Both the position numbers and the translations under genes were made by a program. Below are positions 1-8,492 of a stretch of 64,000 bases of DNA, piece after piece. Every line of letters begins with the position of its first letter. The first letter of the stretch is position 1. Under the pieces are notes generated by a model. It was not told where the DNA came from. It made no database searches and was given only the letters and a program-made list of their open reading frames with translations. The stretch comes from Streptomyces poonensis (lineage in GTDB: Bacteria > Actinomycetota > Actinomycetes > Streptomycetales > Streptomycetaceae), in NCBI RefSeq assembly GCF_014650915.1, contig NZ_BMVW01000021.1:26953-90952 (forward strand), in the 5' to 3' direction.

Positions 1-25
1 TGGCCTGTGGCCACCGCCCGGCCGT

Positions 26-1060
26 TCAGCGCGCCATGGTCTCCACCAGCACGCTCCCCGACGACCGCGCGACGATGAACGACTCACCCTTCACGGCCTT
101 CGAATCCAGTGCGATGCGGTGGCGGCCGGCCGGCAGAGTGCCGTCGAAGATCTCCTGTGTGCGGGGGCGGTACAGCCGGTCCAGCCGGTACGCGGTCAGC
201 CGCACCCGGCAGGTGGAGGTGACCTCGACGCCCGCCGCGCCGTCGGCGGCGACCAGCCGGACCAGACGGCGCCGTTCCGGCGGGCTGCGGTCCAGGGCGT
301 TCTCGATCTGGGCCACCAGCAGGGGGATGATCGGGGCGAGCCCGTCGACGTACGCGACGTCGACCCCGGCACGCTCGAAGGACCGTCGTACGGCGGTGCG
401 CCGCTCCTCGTCCACCGCCCGCCCGAAGGCGACCGCGCCGTAGGCGCGCAGCTCGTCGGCGGGCACCGCGGCGGCGTCCTGGGTGATGTCCGCGCCGATG
501 CCGATGGTGCGCAGCGCGGCGGCGAGCCGGGCGAGCACGGCGACACGGGCGCCGATCAGGAGCACACGCCGGCTCGCGGACTCGTCGGGGGTCTCGGTGA
601 GCAGGGAGCCCAGGGCGTCGCGGTAGGCGTCGCCGCGGAACCGGAACGGCCCTATGCCGTGGTAGCCGTTCAGCTCCAGGTCGGCCTCCTCCCGCGTCTG
701 CCAGGCGAAGTCGCGCCAGACGTAGTCGTCGCCGTCCCGCTCGATGACCGCGGTGACCGCTCCGCAGGCGAGGTCCTCGCACTCGGGGCAGCCGTATATG
801 ACGTACCGGCCGCCGGTCAGCGGGGCGTCGGACTCCAGCAGCAGGCCGCGCACCTGCGCGGTGAAGATGGCGGGCGGGACGTCGGAGGCGAGCGGGGAGA
901 CGGCGTCTAGGTCGGAGAGCCGGAACAGCAGCGGGCGCCCGTCGACGATGAAGTCCACGAAGTCCCGGTGCACTTGGTAGTCACCGTTGGCGAGGACGCC
1001 GCCGGCGCGTATGGCCGGTGCCAGGCCGAAGGTCGCGTACTCGGGATGCTCGGCAGACAT
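26..1060 (-). CDS. Conserved protein of unknown function (oxidoreductase-like by genus habit)
   Basis: 344 aa, ATG start, complete with its stop near the window edge. I do not recognise a named family. The N-terminal half reads as a soluble mixed alpha/beta domain with a short cysteine cluster C91-x2-C94-x4-C99 (CPECEDLAC), which could bind a metal but is too short for a classical iron-sulfur site. The middle (about residues 150-260) alternates hydrophobic strands and helices like a Rossmann-type fold, without a clear glycine-rich loop. There is no signal peptide or membrane segment. It is divergent from the D-amino-acid oxidase-like gene with 66 bp between the starts. Similar Streptomyces proteins are, as I recall, often labelled oxidoreductase without evidence. 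Reading frame is certain; function is not. Confidence 0.75.
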   Translation of the reverse strand: MSAEHPEYATFGLAPAIRAGGVLANGDYQVHRDFVDFIVDGRPLLFRLSDLDAVSPLASDVPPAIFTAQVRGLLLESDAPLTGGRYVIYGCPECEDLACGAVTAVIERDGDDYVWRDFAWQTREEADLELNGYHGIGPFRFRGDAYRDALGSLLTETPDESASRRVLLIGARVAVLARLAAALRTIGIGADITQDAAAVPADELRAYGAVAFGRAVDEERRTAVRRSFERAGVDVAYVDGLAPIIPLLVAQIENALDRSPPERRRLVRLVAADGAAGVEVTSTCRVRLTAYRLDRLYRPRTQEIFDGTLPAGRHRIALDSKAVKGESFIVARSSGSVLVETMAR

Positions 1061-1126
1061 GGTGTGAGTATCCCCAGAGCGGGACCGATGTGAGCACGGC
1101 ATGACATATTCCGCTACCGTCGCCGG

Positions 1127-2098
1127 GTGACGGGACGGGCGAGCGGTGATGTGATCGTGGTCGGGGGCGGGGTCATCGGACTGACGACGGCCCTGGTCCT
1201 CGCGGAGGACGGACGGCGGGTGCGGGTGTGGACGCGGGAGCCCGCGGAGCGGACCACCTCGGCCGTCGCCGGCGGACTGTGGTGGCCGTACCGGATCGAA
1301 CCGGAGGCGCGCGTCGGTGCCTGGGCGCTGGAATCGCTCGCCGAGTACGAGCGGCTGGCGGCGCGGCCGGACGAGACGGGCGTACGGATGGTCGAGGGGG
1401 TACACGGCGAGACGCGGCTGGACGGGCTGGGCGCGTGGGCGGCGCGGGTGCCCGGGCTGCGGGCGGCGACCTCCGCGGAGTACGCGGGCGCCGGCCTGTG
1501 GGCGCGGCTGCCGCTGATCGACATGCCGGCGCATCTGCGGTGGCTGCGGGAGCGGCTGGCCGCAGCGGGCGGGGTGGTGGAGCAGCGGGCCGTGACGGAC
1601 CTCGCCGAAGCCGTCGCCGCCGCGCCGGTGGTGGTGAACTGCACCGGTCTCGGTGCCCGGGAACTGGTCCCCGATCCGTCCGTACGGCCTGTGCGGGGGC
1701 AGCTGGTCGTGGTGGAGAACCCGGGCGTCACCACCTGGCTGACGTCGGTGGACCATGCGTCGGCGGCCAGTACGTATCTGCTGCCGCAGCCGGGCGGGCT
1801 GATCCTCGGCGGGACGGCCGAGGAGGACGACTGGTCCACGGTGCCCGATCCGGCCACGGCCGAGGCGATCGTGCGGCGCTGCGCCGCGATGCGTCCGGAG
1901 GTCGCGGGGGCGCGGGTGCTGGACCACCGCGTGGGACTGCGGCCGTCCCGCGCCGCCGTGCGCCTGGAGCGTGCGTCCCTGCCGGGCGGACGGGTGCTGG
2001 TGCACAACTACGGTCACGGCGGCGCGGGCGTCACCGTCGCCCGGGGCTGCGCCCGGGAGGTGGCGCGGCTGGCGGCCGGACGGGAAGCCGCCCCGTGA
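1127..2098 (+). CDS. FAD-dependent D-amino-acid oxidase family protein
   Basis: 323 aa, GTG start. The dinucleotide-binding loop GGGVIG lies at residues 13-18 right after an N-terminal beta strand, as in the DAO fold. The C-terminal signature NYGHGGAG (residues 294-301) and the LRPSR segment (271-275), whose arginine normally binds the substrate carboxylate, match D-amino-acid and D-aspartate oxidases. These enzymes oxidise D-amino acids to imino acids, reducing oxygen to hydrogen peroxide. Length fits the family. The last three residues lack a clear peroxisomal-type signal, as expected for a bacterium. It faces the BCCT transporter, and both end at the hairpin at 2239-2280. The substrate cannot be told from sequence; glycine or sarcosine oxidase activity is an alternative. 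Confidence 0.85.
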   Translation: MTGRASGDVIVVGGGVIGLTTALVLAEDGRRVRVWTREPAERTTSAVAGGLWWPYRIEPEARVGAWALESLAEYERLAARPDETGVRMVEGVHGETRLDGLGAWAARVPGLRAATSAEYAGAGLWARLPLIDMPAHLRWLRERLAAAGGVVEQRAVTDLAEAVAAAPVVVNCTGLGARELVPDPSVRPVRGQLVVVENPGVTTWLTSVDHASAASTYLLPQPGGLILGGTAEEDDWSTVPDPATAEAIVRRCAAMRPEVAGARVLDHRVGLRPSRAAVRLERASLPGGRVLVHNYGHGGAGVTVARGCAREVARLAAGREAAP

Positions 2099-2238
2099 GC
2101 GGGGCGACCGCGGGCTCTGGTGCCCCGGCTGCGCCGCGGGCGCTGATCCCGGAACCGCCCCTTCAGCGGCGACCGCCGGTCAGTGCTCGTCCCACGGTGA
2201 TGGCGGAGCGGCTGACAGCCGGGCCGGGGGCGTTCGTG

Positions 2239-2280
2239 GAAGGGCCGGCAGCGGGCACCGCTGCCCGCTGCCGGCCCTTC
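2239..2280. terminator. Bidirectional intrinsic-type terminator hairpin
   Basis: Perfect 17-bp inverted repeat (2239-2255 with 2264-2280) around an 8-nt loop, between the ends of the convergent oxidase-like gene and the BCCT transporter gene. No U-tract follows, which is usual for Streptomyces terminators. Confidence 0.8.
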
Positions 2281-2299
2281 GGCGTTGAGCACCCGCCGG

Positions 2300-4039
2300 T
2301 CAGTGGTGCTTGCCGATCGGGTCGCCCTCCGTCTCCGTGCCCGGTCCGGGCCCGATACGGATCTCGAAGTCGCCGTCGTACCTCTTGTGGCCCTCGATGA
2401 CGGCCTGTTCGACGGCCTCGCCGGCCATCTCCTCGCGCACGATGATCGGGTCCTTGCGCAGGTCGCGCATGAGGGCGACGCACATGCCGGTCATCACCAG
2501 CACGAACGGCGCCGCCGCGAGGATCGTGAGGTTCTGCAGACCGGTGAGCGCGTCGCCCTCGCCGCTGCCGACGAGCAGCATGACGGCGGCGACGGCGCCG
2601 GTGACCATGCCCCAGAACACGACGACGAACCGGCCGGGCTCGAGCGCGCCCTGCTGCGAGAGGGTGCCCATCACGATGGACGCGGCGTCGGCTCCGGAGA
2701 CGAAGAAGATGCCGACCAGGATCATCACCAGCAGGCTGGTGACCGTGGCGGCGGGGTAGTCCCGCAGCACGGCGAAGAGCTGTCCCTCGGGCGTGGACTC
2801 GTCGCCGAGCTGCCGCCGCTCCTGCATCTTCATGGCCGTACCGCCGAAGATCGCGAACCAGATCAGGGTGACCGTGCTCGGGACGAGGATGACGCCGCCG
2901 ACGAACTGGCGGATCGTGCGGCCGCGGCTGATGCGGGCGATGAACATGCCGACGAACGGCGTCCAGGAGATCCACCACGCCCAGTAGAAGACCGTCCAGC
3001 TGCCCAGCCAGTCGGCGACGCCGTCGCCGCCGGACGCCTCGGTGCGGCCGGCGAGCCGGGGCAGTTCGCCGAAGTAGGCGAAGACCGACGTGGGCAGCAG
3101 GTCGAGGACGATGATCGTCGGCCCGACGACGAACACGAACACGGCGAGAATCACCGCCAGCACCATGTTCGTGTTGGACAGCCACTGGATACCCCGCTCC
3201 ACGCCGGACACCGCCGAGGCGACGAAGGCCAGGGTGAGGACGGCGATGATGACGACGAGCAGCCCGGTGCTCACGTCGTCCATCCACTCCAGTTCCCGCA
3301 CGCCGGAGCCGATCTGCAGGGCGCCGAGGCCGAGGGATGCGGCGGAACCGAAGACGGTGGCGACGATCGCGAGGATGTCGATGACCCGGCCGACCGTGCC
3401 GTTCGCGTGCTTCTCGCCGATCAGCGGCGTGAACACGGCACTGATGGTCTGGCGGCGGCGCTTGCGGAACGTGCTGTACGCGATGCCGAGGCCGACCACC
3501 GCGTAGATCGCCCACGGGTGCAGTGTCCAGTGGAACAGGGTGGTCGCCATCGCCGTCTCCATGCGCTCCCCGGAGTTGGCGGGGCTGGTGCCCGGCGGCG
3601 GTTGGACGTAGTGGGAGAGCGGCTCGCTGACGCCGTAGAACATCAGGCCGATGCCCATGCCGGCGCTGAACATCATCGCCACCCAGGAGACCGTGCGGAA
3701 CTCCGGCCCCTCGCCCTCCCGGCCCAGATGGATCCGGCCATAGCGGCTGATCGCGAGCCAGAGGGCGAACACCACGAAGGCGGACGCGGCCAGCATGAAC
3801 GCCCAGCCGCCGTTGTGCATGAGCCCGCCGAGCATCGCGCCCGACGCACTCTGCAGCGAGTCGGTCGCGATGGCGCCCCACAGCACGAAGGCCAAGGTGA
3901 GCACGGCTGTCACGCCGAAGACGATGCGGTCCGTCTCCGGCCGTCCGCCACCGCGGAGGCCCGCTTCCGAACCCGGAAACGCGCCTCCTTCGTGATAACT
4001 GGGTGTCCGATGCTGATCACGCGTCACAGGCAGAGCCAT
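2300..4039 (-). CDS. BCCT family betaine/choline/carnitine transporter
   Basis: 579 aa with about twelve hydrophobic segments. It carries the family signatures MFSAGMGIGLMFYGVSEP in TM3 and a tryptophan-rich segment (WAWWISWTPF) followed by ARISRGRTIRQF in TM8. These segments form the cation/trimethylammonium aromatic box in BCCT carriers. The protein should import a quaternary amine such as glycine betaine or choline with sodium or protons, usually for osmoprotection or as a carbon and nitrogen source. The C-terminal tail (about 60 residues after the last TM) is hydrophilic and ends in KHH; such tails act as osmosensors in BetP, but this one is not strongly basic. Single transcription unit; substrate unknown. 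Confidence 0.93.
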   Translation of the reverse strand: MALPVTRDQHRTPSYHEGGAFPGSEAGLRGGGRPETDRIVFGVTAVLTLAFVLWGAIATDSLQSASGAMLGGLMHNGGWAFMLAASAFVVFALWLAISRYGRIHLGREGEGPEFRTVSWVAMMFSAGMGIGLMFYGVSEPLSHYVQPPPGTSPANSGERMETAMATTLFHWTLHPWAIYAVVGLGIAYSTFRKRRRQTISAVFTPLIGEKHANGTVGRVIDILAIVATVFGSAASLGLGALQIGSGVRELEWMDDVSTGLLVVIIAVLTLAFVASAVSGVERGIQWLSNTNMVLAVILAVFVFVVGPTIIVLDLLPTSVFAYFGELPRLAGRTEASGGDGVADWLGSWTVFYWAWWISWTPFVGMFIARISRGRTIRQFVGGVILVPSTVTLIWFAIFGGTAMKMQERRQLGDESTPEGQLFAVLRDYPAATVTSLLVMILVGIFFVSGADAASIVMGTLSQQGALEPGRFVVVFWGMVTGAVAAVMLLVGSGEGDALTGLQNLTILAAAPFVLVMTGMCVALMRDLRKDPIIVREEMAGEAVEQAVIEGHKRYDGDFEIRIGPGPGTETEGDPIGKHH

Positions 4040-4131
4040 TCCCCGATGGCTGGAACGGAGCTACTCCTTCCCCCGATCGGCCCTGCCACCTGTGAGGCTC
4101 GACGCAACCGTCTGCGATCCGTATCCGTCAC

Positions 4132-5490
4132 TCAGCAGTCGGGGTCGGGTGCCCCGGCGGTCAGCCGGTACGGCGCCCGCTCGTCGAGCAGCAGGGGCAC
4201 CAAAGCGCGCAGCGGCTGGCGCAGCGGTACCAGAACACCGGCGCCGTGGTCCCCGTGGTCCCCGGAGGCGGCGTGCCGTACGCGCACCCCGTGCAGGGCG
4301 AGCTCGTCCTTGACCTCCCCGTACTGTTCACCGGTGAGCCGGTAGCCGCAGGGCGGGTCCTCGATCACCTCGGTGGGTTCGGCGGGGTCGTTGTCCGCGC
4401 CGCCTATGTACACCGGGCCGGTGTCCCGCAGACCGGCGCGCCGGGCGCCCGCGGTCGCCGCGTCGACCTGCCGTCCGCGCTCGCCCGCGAAGGCGAACAG
4501 ACCCTTCAGCGCGGCGAGCTGTGAGGACACCCGGCGGCGGTTGTTGACGGATTCGGCCACCTGGGTCAGCGGCTCGACCCGGCTCTCGATGAGCAGTCCG
4601 ACCGCGTGCTTGACGCCGGACGTGTTGCGCAGGATGCGCTCCTGGCCGTCGCCCGCGACCTGCCGGACCGGTTCGCCGGTGACGGGGTCGGTCCAGATGC
4701 CGTACGTCCCGGTCGTGTACCCGGCGACCTCGGCGGCGGGGCGCACGTAGGACCGCGACAGGGTCCGCGCCTCGTCGTGGACGGCCGTGCCGGTGTTGAG
4801 GTTGCGCGGCCAGAGGTCGAACAGGTCCTTGTCGTAGTAGCCGGGTGTGCCTCCGTACTCGTGCAGGTCATAGACGACGTCCGGGGCCCGGTCGCGGACG
4901 ACGGCGGCCAGGGCGCGTGCCTCGGCCGTCCGGAGCGCCAGGTGGTCGCGGTTGACGTCGACGCCGTCACTGTTGCCGCGGGTGTCGGCGGCCCGGCCGT
5001 CGGGGTTGGCGGTGGGCACGACGAGCACGGTGGTGCCGTCCAGGAACCTCCTGGTGCGCCTGTCCTTCGCGTACGCGAGATCGCGGACCGTGGTGAGGCA
5101 GGCCTCCCGGCCGGACGGCTCGTCGCCGTGCTGGCTGCACACGAGGAGCACGGTGCGGGTCGTGGGGCGTGCGCCGCCGATCCGGACGAGCTGGAGGGGG
5201 CGGTCCTGGTCGGTGGTGCCGATGCGGCTGACCGACACGCGGTCGCTCGCGCGGTCCACCGCGGCGAGGAACGTCCACTCCTCCGGCTGGCTGGTCCAGC
5301 GCGCACCGTTCGTACGTTCGAATCCGGTGCGCGGTGGGACGCCGCCGTCCCGGGCGTGCGCCGGTGCGGACATCAGGCCGGCGGCGGTGACGGCGAGGGC
5401 GGCGGTGGCCGCCGTGGCGAGCGATCTCCAGGTTCTCCGGCTCTCCCGGGTCGTGCGGCGCCTGCGGCGCGCTGGTGTCGGTGTCGGCAT
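4132..5490 (-). CDS. Secreted M14 family zinc carboxypeptidase
   Basis: 452 aa with an arginine-rich N-terminus and a hydrophobic signal segment (about residues 24-47, ending SAPAHA), so probably exported. Peptidase M14 residues are visible: zinc ligands H121 and E124 in HGDEPSG, the third ligand H210 in YDLHEY, the substrate-binding NPDGR (162-166) and VNRDH (about 179-183), and the catalytic glutamate E301 in LLIESR. It should remove C-terminal residues from peptides or act on cell-wall peptides outside the cell. The region after about residue 320 is a non-catalytic extension found in related actinobacterial proteins. The orphan b-subunit-like gene lies upstream on the same strand, 121 bp away. 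Confidence 0.9.
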   Translation of the reverse strand: MPTPTPARRRRRTTRESRRTWRSLATAATAALAVTAAGLMSAPAHARDGGVPPRTGFERTNGARWTSQPEEWTFLAAVDRASDRVSVSRIGTTDQDRPLQLVRIGGARPTTRTVLLVCSQHGDEPSGREACLTTVRDLAYAKDRRTRRFLDGTTVLVVPTANPDGRAADTRGNSDGVDVNRDHLALRTAEARALAAVVRDRAPDVVYDLHEYGGTPGYYDKDLFDLWPRNLNTGTAVHDEARTLSRSYVRPAAEVAGYTTGTYGIWTDPVTGEPVRQVAGDGQERILRNTSGVKHAVGLLIESRVEPLTQVAESVNNRRRVSSQLAALKGLFAFAGERGRQVDAATAGARRAGLRDTGPVYIGGADNDPAEPTEVIEDPPCGYRLTGEQYGEVKDELALHGVRVRHAASGDHGDHGAGVLVPLRQPLRALVPLLLDERAPYRLTAGAPDPDC

Positions 5491-5611
5491 GGGCGGACGG
5501 TACAGCGGTCAACCGCGGCGCAGAAGAGGGCCGTTCGAGACAGACGGGGCAGATGGACAGAAGGGATAGAGGGGGCAGAGGGAGTGGGCGAGGGTGTCAG
5601 GGGTTCCGGTC

Positions 5612-6088
5612 TCAGGAGCGGGGTTCCGCCCGGGACGTGATCCGTTCGCCCACCACGCGGCTCGCGAGGTCCGAGGCGAGTTCCGAGACGTACATGCGCA
5701 GCTCGGCCTCGGCGGCGGCGTGCTCGGCCGCTGTCCGGGCGCGTTCCCCGGCGAGGAGGGCGTCGCACTCGCGCCGACCGTCCGCCCGTGCGGCCGCGAC
5801 CAGCCCGCTGCCCTGCTCCCGCGCCTGCTGCCGGGTGCGGGCGGCGTCATGGCGTGCCTCGGCGAGCACGGACGCGGTCTCTGCCCGCTTCTCCTCCGCC
5901 TCCGCCAGCACCGCCTCGGCCCGCCGCCGGGCACCCTCGGTCGCCTCCTCGCGCTCGGCGAGCACGCGGTTGATCCGGGGCAGCAGCCGGGAGACGACGT
6001 GATAGGCGAGCGCGAACAGCGCCAAGGCGATGACCAGGTGCTCGACCCTCGGGTTCAGTGGACCGATGGGGTAGGGCAGAAGATCCAT
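5612..6088 (-). CDS. Orphan F0F1 ATP synthase b-subunit-like protein
   Basis: 158 aa. One N-terminal transmembrane helix (about residues 16-37) is followed by a long charged coiled coil rich in Ala, Glu and Arg (about 40-150), the layout of the ATP synthase stator subunit b. No other ATP synthase genes are nearby; the housekeeping atp operon must lie elsewhere. The protein may be a degenerate b paralogue, an alternative stator, or a membrane-anchored coiled-coil protein with another role. The start ATG follows the macro-domain gene on the same strand, but a 12-bp-arm hairpin (6179-6206) separates them, so it is probably transcribed separately. Identification rests on architecture, not on catalytic residues. 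Confidence 0.7.
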   Translation of the reverse strand: MDLLPYPIGPLNPRVEHLVIALALFALAYHVVSRLLPRINRVLAEREEATEGARRRAEAVLAEAEEKRAETASVLAEARHDAARTRQQAREQGSGLVAAARADGRRECDALLAGERARTAAEHAAAEAELRMYVSELASDLASRVVGERITSRAEPRS

Positions 6089-6178
6089 ACTCGTGGCCTA
6101 CCCGTTCAGGCACACGAGGCATCGCACATACGCGCCAAGTTTGGCCGGCAATCGACCGTCACAGTCCACCGAAGGCCC

Positions 6179-6206
6179 GTCGACGGCCGGCCGTCCGGCC
6201 GTCGAC
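6179..6206 (-). terminator. Hairpin downstream of the macro-domain gene
   Basis: Perfect 12-bp arms (6179-6190 and 6195-6206) with a 4-nt CCGT loop, just past the stop of the macro-domain gene and before the b-subunit-like gene on the same strand. Confidence 0.6.
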
Positions 6207-6231
6207 CATCCCCTCAGCCTTCTCAGTCTCC

Positions 6232-6711
6232 TCAGTCCCGGTGGTCGTACACCGTCACGGATATCCCGCGCCGTATCAGCCGGTCCATGACGAGCGGCTC
6301 GATCCGTGGCCACTTCCCGCCCGCGAGACCGCAGCCGATCCGGGGCATGTGCACGGACGCGCCGAGCGCGAGCGCCTCGTCGGCGAGCCGGCCGAGCGCA
6401 GTGTCGATCGCCTCGTAGCGGACCGGCACTCCCTTGCTGCCCGTCTTCGTGCCCCGCTGGCCGATCATGTTGGCCACCCACACGTACCGTTCGACCTGGA
6501 CGAGCTGGAGCGCGCCGAGCCCGAAGTCGTTCGCCGCGCGGTCGCGGTGCCAGGCCCGGTACGCCGCCTCCGGTTCCGGCCAGTGGCGTGACAGCGCCAG
6601 GACGAAGCCCTTCCCCCAGCCCCCGATGTCGTTGCAGACATGGGCGATCACCTTGACGCCCTTCCCCGACGGCAGGGCGGCGTCACCCCGGACATACGCG
6701 ATCTCCGACAT
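6232..6711 (-). CDS. Macro domain protein (ADP-ribose binding or hydrolase)
   Basis: 159 aa consisting of a single macro domain. It starts with the strand IAYVRGDA, continues with IAHVCNDIGGWGKGFV, where the asparagine/aspartate and the glycine-rich loop contact ADP-ribose, and ends with the second phosphate loop in HMPRIGCGLAGGKW. The pattern is closest to the TARG1/ALC1-like macro class, whose members bind ADP-ribose or remove it from glutamate side chains or DNA. No toxin-like ADP-ribosyltransferase is adjacent, so a DarTG-type toxin-antitoxin pair is not supported. Probably cytoplasmic, in signalling or damage repair. The catalytic type cannot be settled from sequence. Confidence 0.85.
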   Translation of the reverse strand: MSEIAYVRGDAALPSGKGVKVIAHVCNDIGGWGKGFVLALSRHWPEPEAAYRAWHRDRAANDFGLGALQLVQVERYVWVANMIGQRGTKTGSKGVPVRYEAIDTALGRLADEALALGASVHMPRIGCGLAGGKWPRIEPLVMDRLIRRGISVTVYDHRD

Positions 6712-6753
6712 GACGCCACCGTAGGGGCAGCCACTGACAGTGGCCGTGACCTG

Positions 6754-8232
6754 CTACTTCGTGAGCTTCGCCGACTGTCCGGACGGGTTCTCGGCCGCGT
6801 TGCGGCCGACCCGGCGGCGGATCCCGAACCAGCCGACGACCAGCAGGACCGCGATCAGCGGGATCAGCAGCAGCGTGCGACGGCCGACCTCGGGGTCGTT
6901 CCACATCAGGCCCAGCACGGCCAGCAGGAAGGCGATCGTGGCGATCTCGGTGACCGGGCTGCCGGGCAGCCGGAAGGACGGTCGCTCGACCAGGCCCGCC
7001 TTGGCACGGCGGACGAAGATCAGGTGGCAGATCATGATGATCACCCAGGTGCTGACGATACCGAGGGACGCCACGTTGAGGACGATCTCGAAGGCCTGGG
7101 AGGGCATGAGGAAGTTGAGGCCCACGCCGAGCACGCACACCCCGCAGGTGAGCAGGATGCCGCCGTACGGGACCTGGCTGCGGTTCATCCGCGCGGTGAA
7201 CCTCGGCGCGGAACCCGCCATGGCCATGGAGCGCAGGATGCGGCCCGTGGAGTACAGGCCCGAGTTGAGCGAGGACATCGCGGCGGTGAGGACGACGAGG
7301 TTCATCACGTCGCCCGCCGCCGGGACGCCGATCCGGGAGAGGACCGTGACGAAGGGGCTCTCGTCCGCCGAGTAGACCGAGCCGGGCAGCAGCAGGGCCA
7401 GCAGGACGACCGAGCCGACGTAGAACAGGCCCACGCGCCACATGATCGAGTTAACCGCGCGCGGGACGACCTTCTCGGGCTCGGCGGTCTCGCCCGCGGT
7501 GACGCCGACCAGTTCCAGGGCGGCGTACGCGAAGATCACGCCCTGCATCACGATGACGACGGGCATGACGCCGTGCGGGAGGATCCCGCCGTTGTCCGTG
7601 ATCACGCTCAGGCCGGGCGTCTGGCCGCCGACGTCGTGCTGGGTGGCCAGCAGGAAGATGCCGACCAGCATGAACGCGACCAGCGTGGCGACCTTGATGA
7701 TCGCGAACCAGAACTCCATCTCGCCGAAGATCTTGACGGAGACCAGGTTGACGGCCAGGACGACCGCGAGGGCGATCAGCGCCAGCACCCACTGGGGGAT
7801 GTCGGTGAAGAAGCTCCAGTAGTGCGTGTACAGCGCGATCGCGGTGATGTCGGCGATGCCGGTCGTGGACCAGTTGAGGAAGTACATCCACCCGGCGACG
7901 TACGCGCCCTTCTCACCGAGGAACTCGCGCGCGTACGACACGAAGGAGCCGGAGGAGGGCCGGTAGAGGACCAGCTCGCCGAGGGCCCTGACCACGAAGA
8001 AGGCGAAGACGCCGCAGACCAGGTAGGCGAGGGCGAGCGCGGGGCCCGCGCTGTGCAGGCGCCCGCCGGCGCCCAGGAAGAGGCCGGTGCCGATCGCTCC
8101 CCCGATGGCGATCATGTTGATGTGGCGGGCCTTGAGGTCCTTGCTGTAACCGGCGTCGCCCGCGTCAGCGGGCCCGTGGGCCGCGTCGGTGCGGGCTGCG
8201 GCCGGTGCCGTGGAGACGGCGTCCTTGCTCAC
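6754..8232 (-). CDS. ansP: Amino acid permease, AnsP (L-asparagine) type
   Basis: 492 aa from a GTG at 8232; an upstream in-frame ATG at 8382 would add 50 residues of unusual composition and I reject it. About twelve transmembrane helices of the APC superfamily, beginning GGAIGTGLFLGAGGRL, the substrate-binding loop in TM1. The segment GELVLYRPSSGSFVSYAREF and the following AYVAGWMYFLNW strongly resemble AnsP-type asparagine permeases and also GABA/D-serine carriers. It should import a neutral amino acid with protons. It is divergent from the MerR regulator with 260 bp between the starts, a region that holds repeated operator-like motifs. Substrate assignment is by resemblance only. Confidence 0.85.
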   Translation of the reverse strand: MSKDAVSTAPAAARTDAAHGPADAGDAGYSKDLKARHINMIAIGGAIGTGLFLGAGGRLHSAGPALALAYLVCGVFAFFVVRALGELVLYRPSSGSFVSYAREFLGEKGAYVAGWMYFLNWSTTGIADITAIALYTHYWSFFTDIPQWVLALIALAVVLAVNLVSVKIFGEMEFWFAIIKVATLVAFMLVGIFLLATQHDVGGQTPGLSVITDNGGILPHGVMPVVIVMQGVIFAYAALELVGVTAGETAEPEKVVPRAVNSIMWRVGLFYVGSVVLLALLLPGSVYSADESPFVTVLSRIGVPAAGDVMNLVVLTAAMSSLNSGLYSTGRILRSMAMAGSAPRFTARMNRSQVPYGGILLTCGVCVLGVGLNFLMPSQAFEIVLNVASLGIVSTWVIIMICHLIFVRRAKAGLVERPSFRLPGSPVTEIATIAFLLAVLGLMWNDPEVGRRTLLLIPLIAVLLVVGWFGIRRRVGRNAAENPSGQSAKLTK

Positions 8233-8385
8233 GGGTGGATCCAAACTCTGATGCCCCCGGGCGGGTCGCGCCCGGGTGTCGTGTTGTGCCTGGTCGGCGC
8301 TCGAGTGTAGGCACAGACCAAGGGGCCACGTTCCCCCGGGGACCGCCCCGCGCGCGGTAACGGATCTCACAGAGCGGCTCATCTC

Positions 8386-8485
8386 ACATGGTCAGCGGGG
8401 GTGAGCACCATGGTCCCGGGGACCCGCACCATGGTCACCGGGTCGTGGACAACGGGTTTCACACCATTGGTGAGACAGCGATACT
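8386..8485 (+). promoter_or_regulatory. Repeated ACCATGGT motifs and leaderless-type MerR promoter
   Basis: Four related palindromic motifs lie in the divergent region: ACATGGT at 8386-8392, ACCATGGT at 8407-8414 and 8428-8435, and ACCATTGGT at 8463-8471. The first three are spaced 21-22 bp apart, two helical turns. TTCACA (8458-8463), 16 bp, then GATACT (8480-8485) would place the transcription start at or next to the MerR ATG (8493), so the mRNA may be leaderless; there is no Shine-Dalgarno before that ATG. Probably the autoregulatory operator. Confidence 0.5.
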
Positions 8486-8492
8486 GCTGTAC

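Noticed and set aside
2285..4345. Plus-strand 686-codon frame over the BCCT gene
   Set aside because: Histidine/aspartate-rich composition typical of an antisense shadow of a GC-rich membrane-protein gene.
6232..6711. DarTG-like toxin-antitoxin pair based on the macro domain
   Set aside because: No ADP-ribosyltransferase toxin gene is adjacent on either side.
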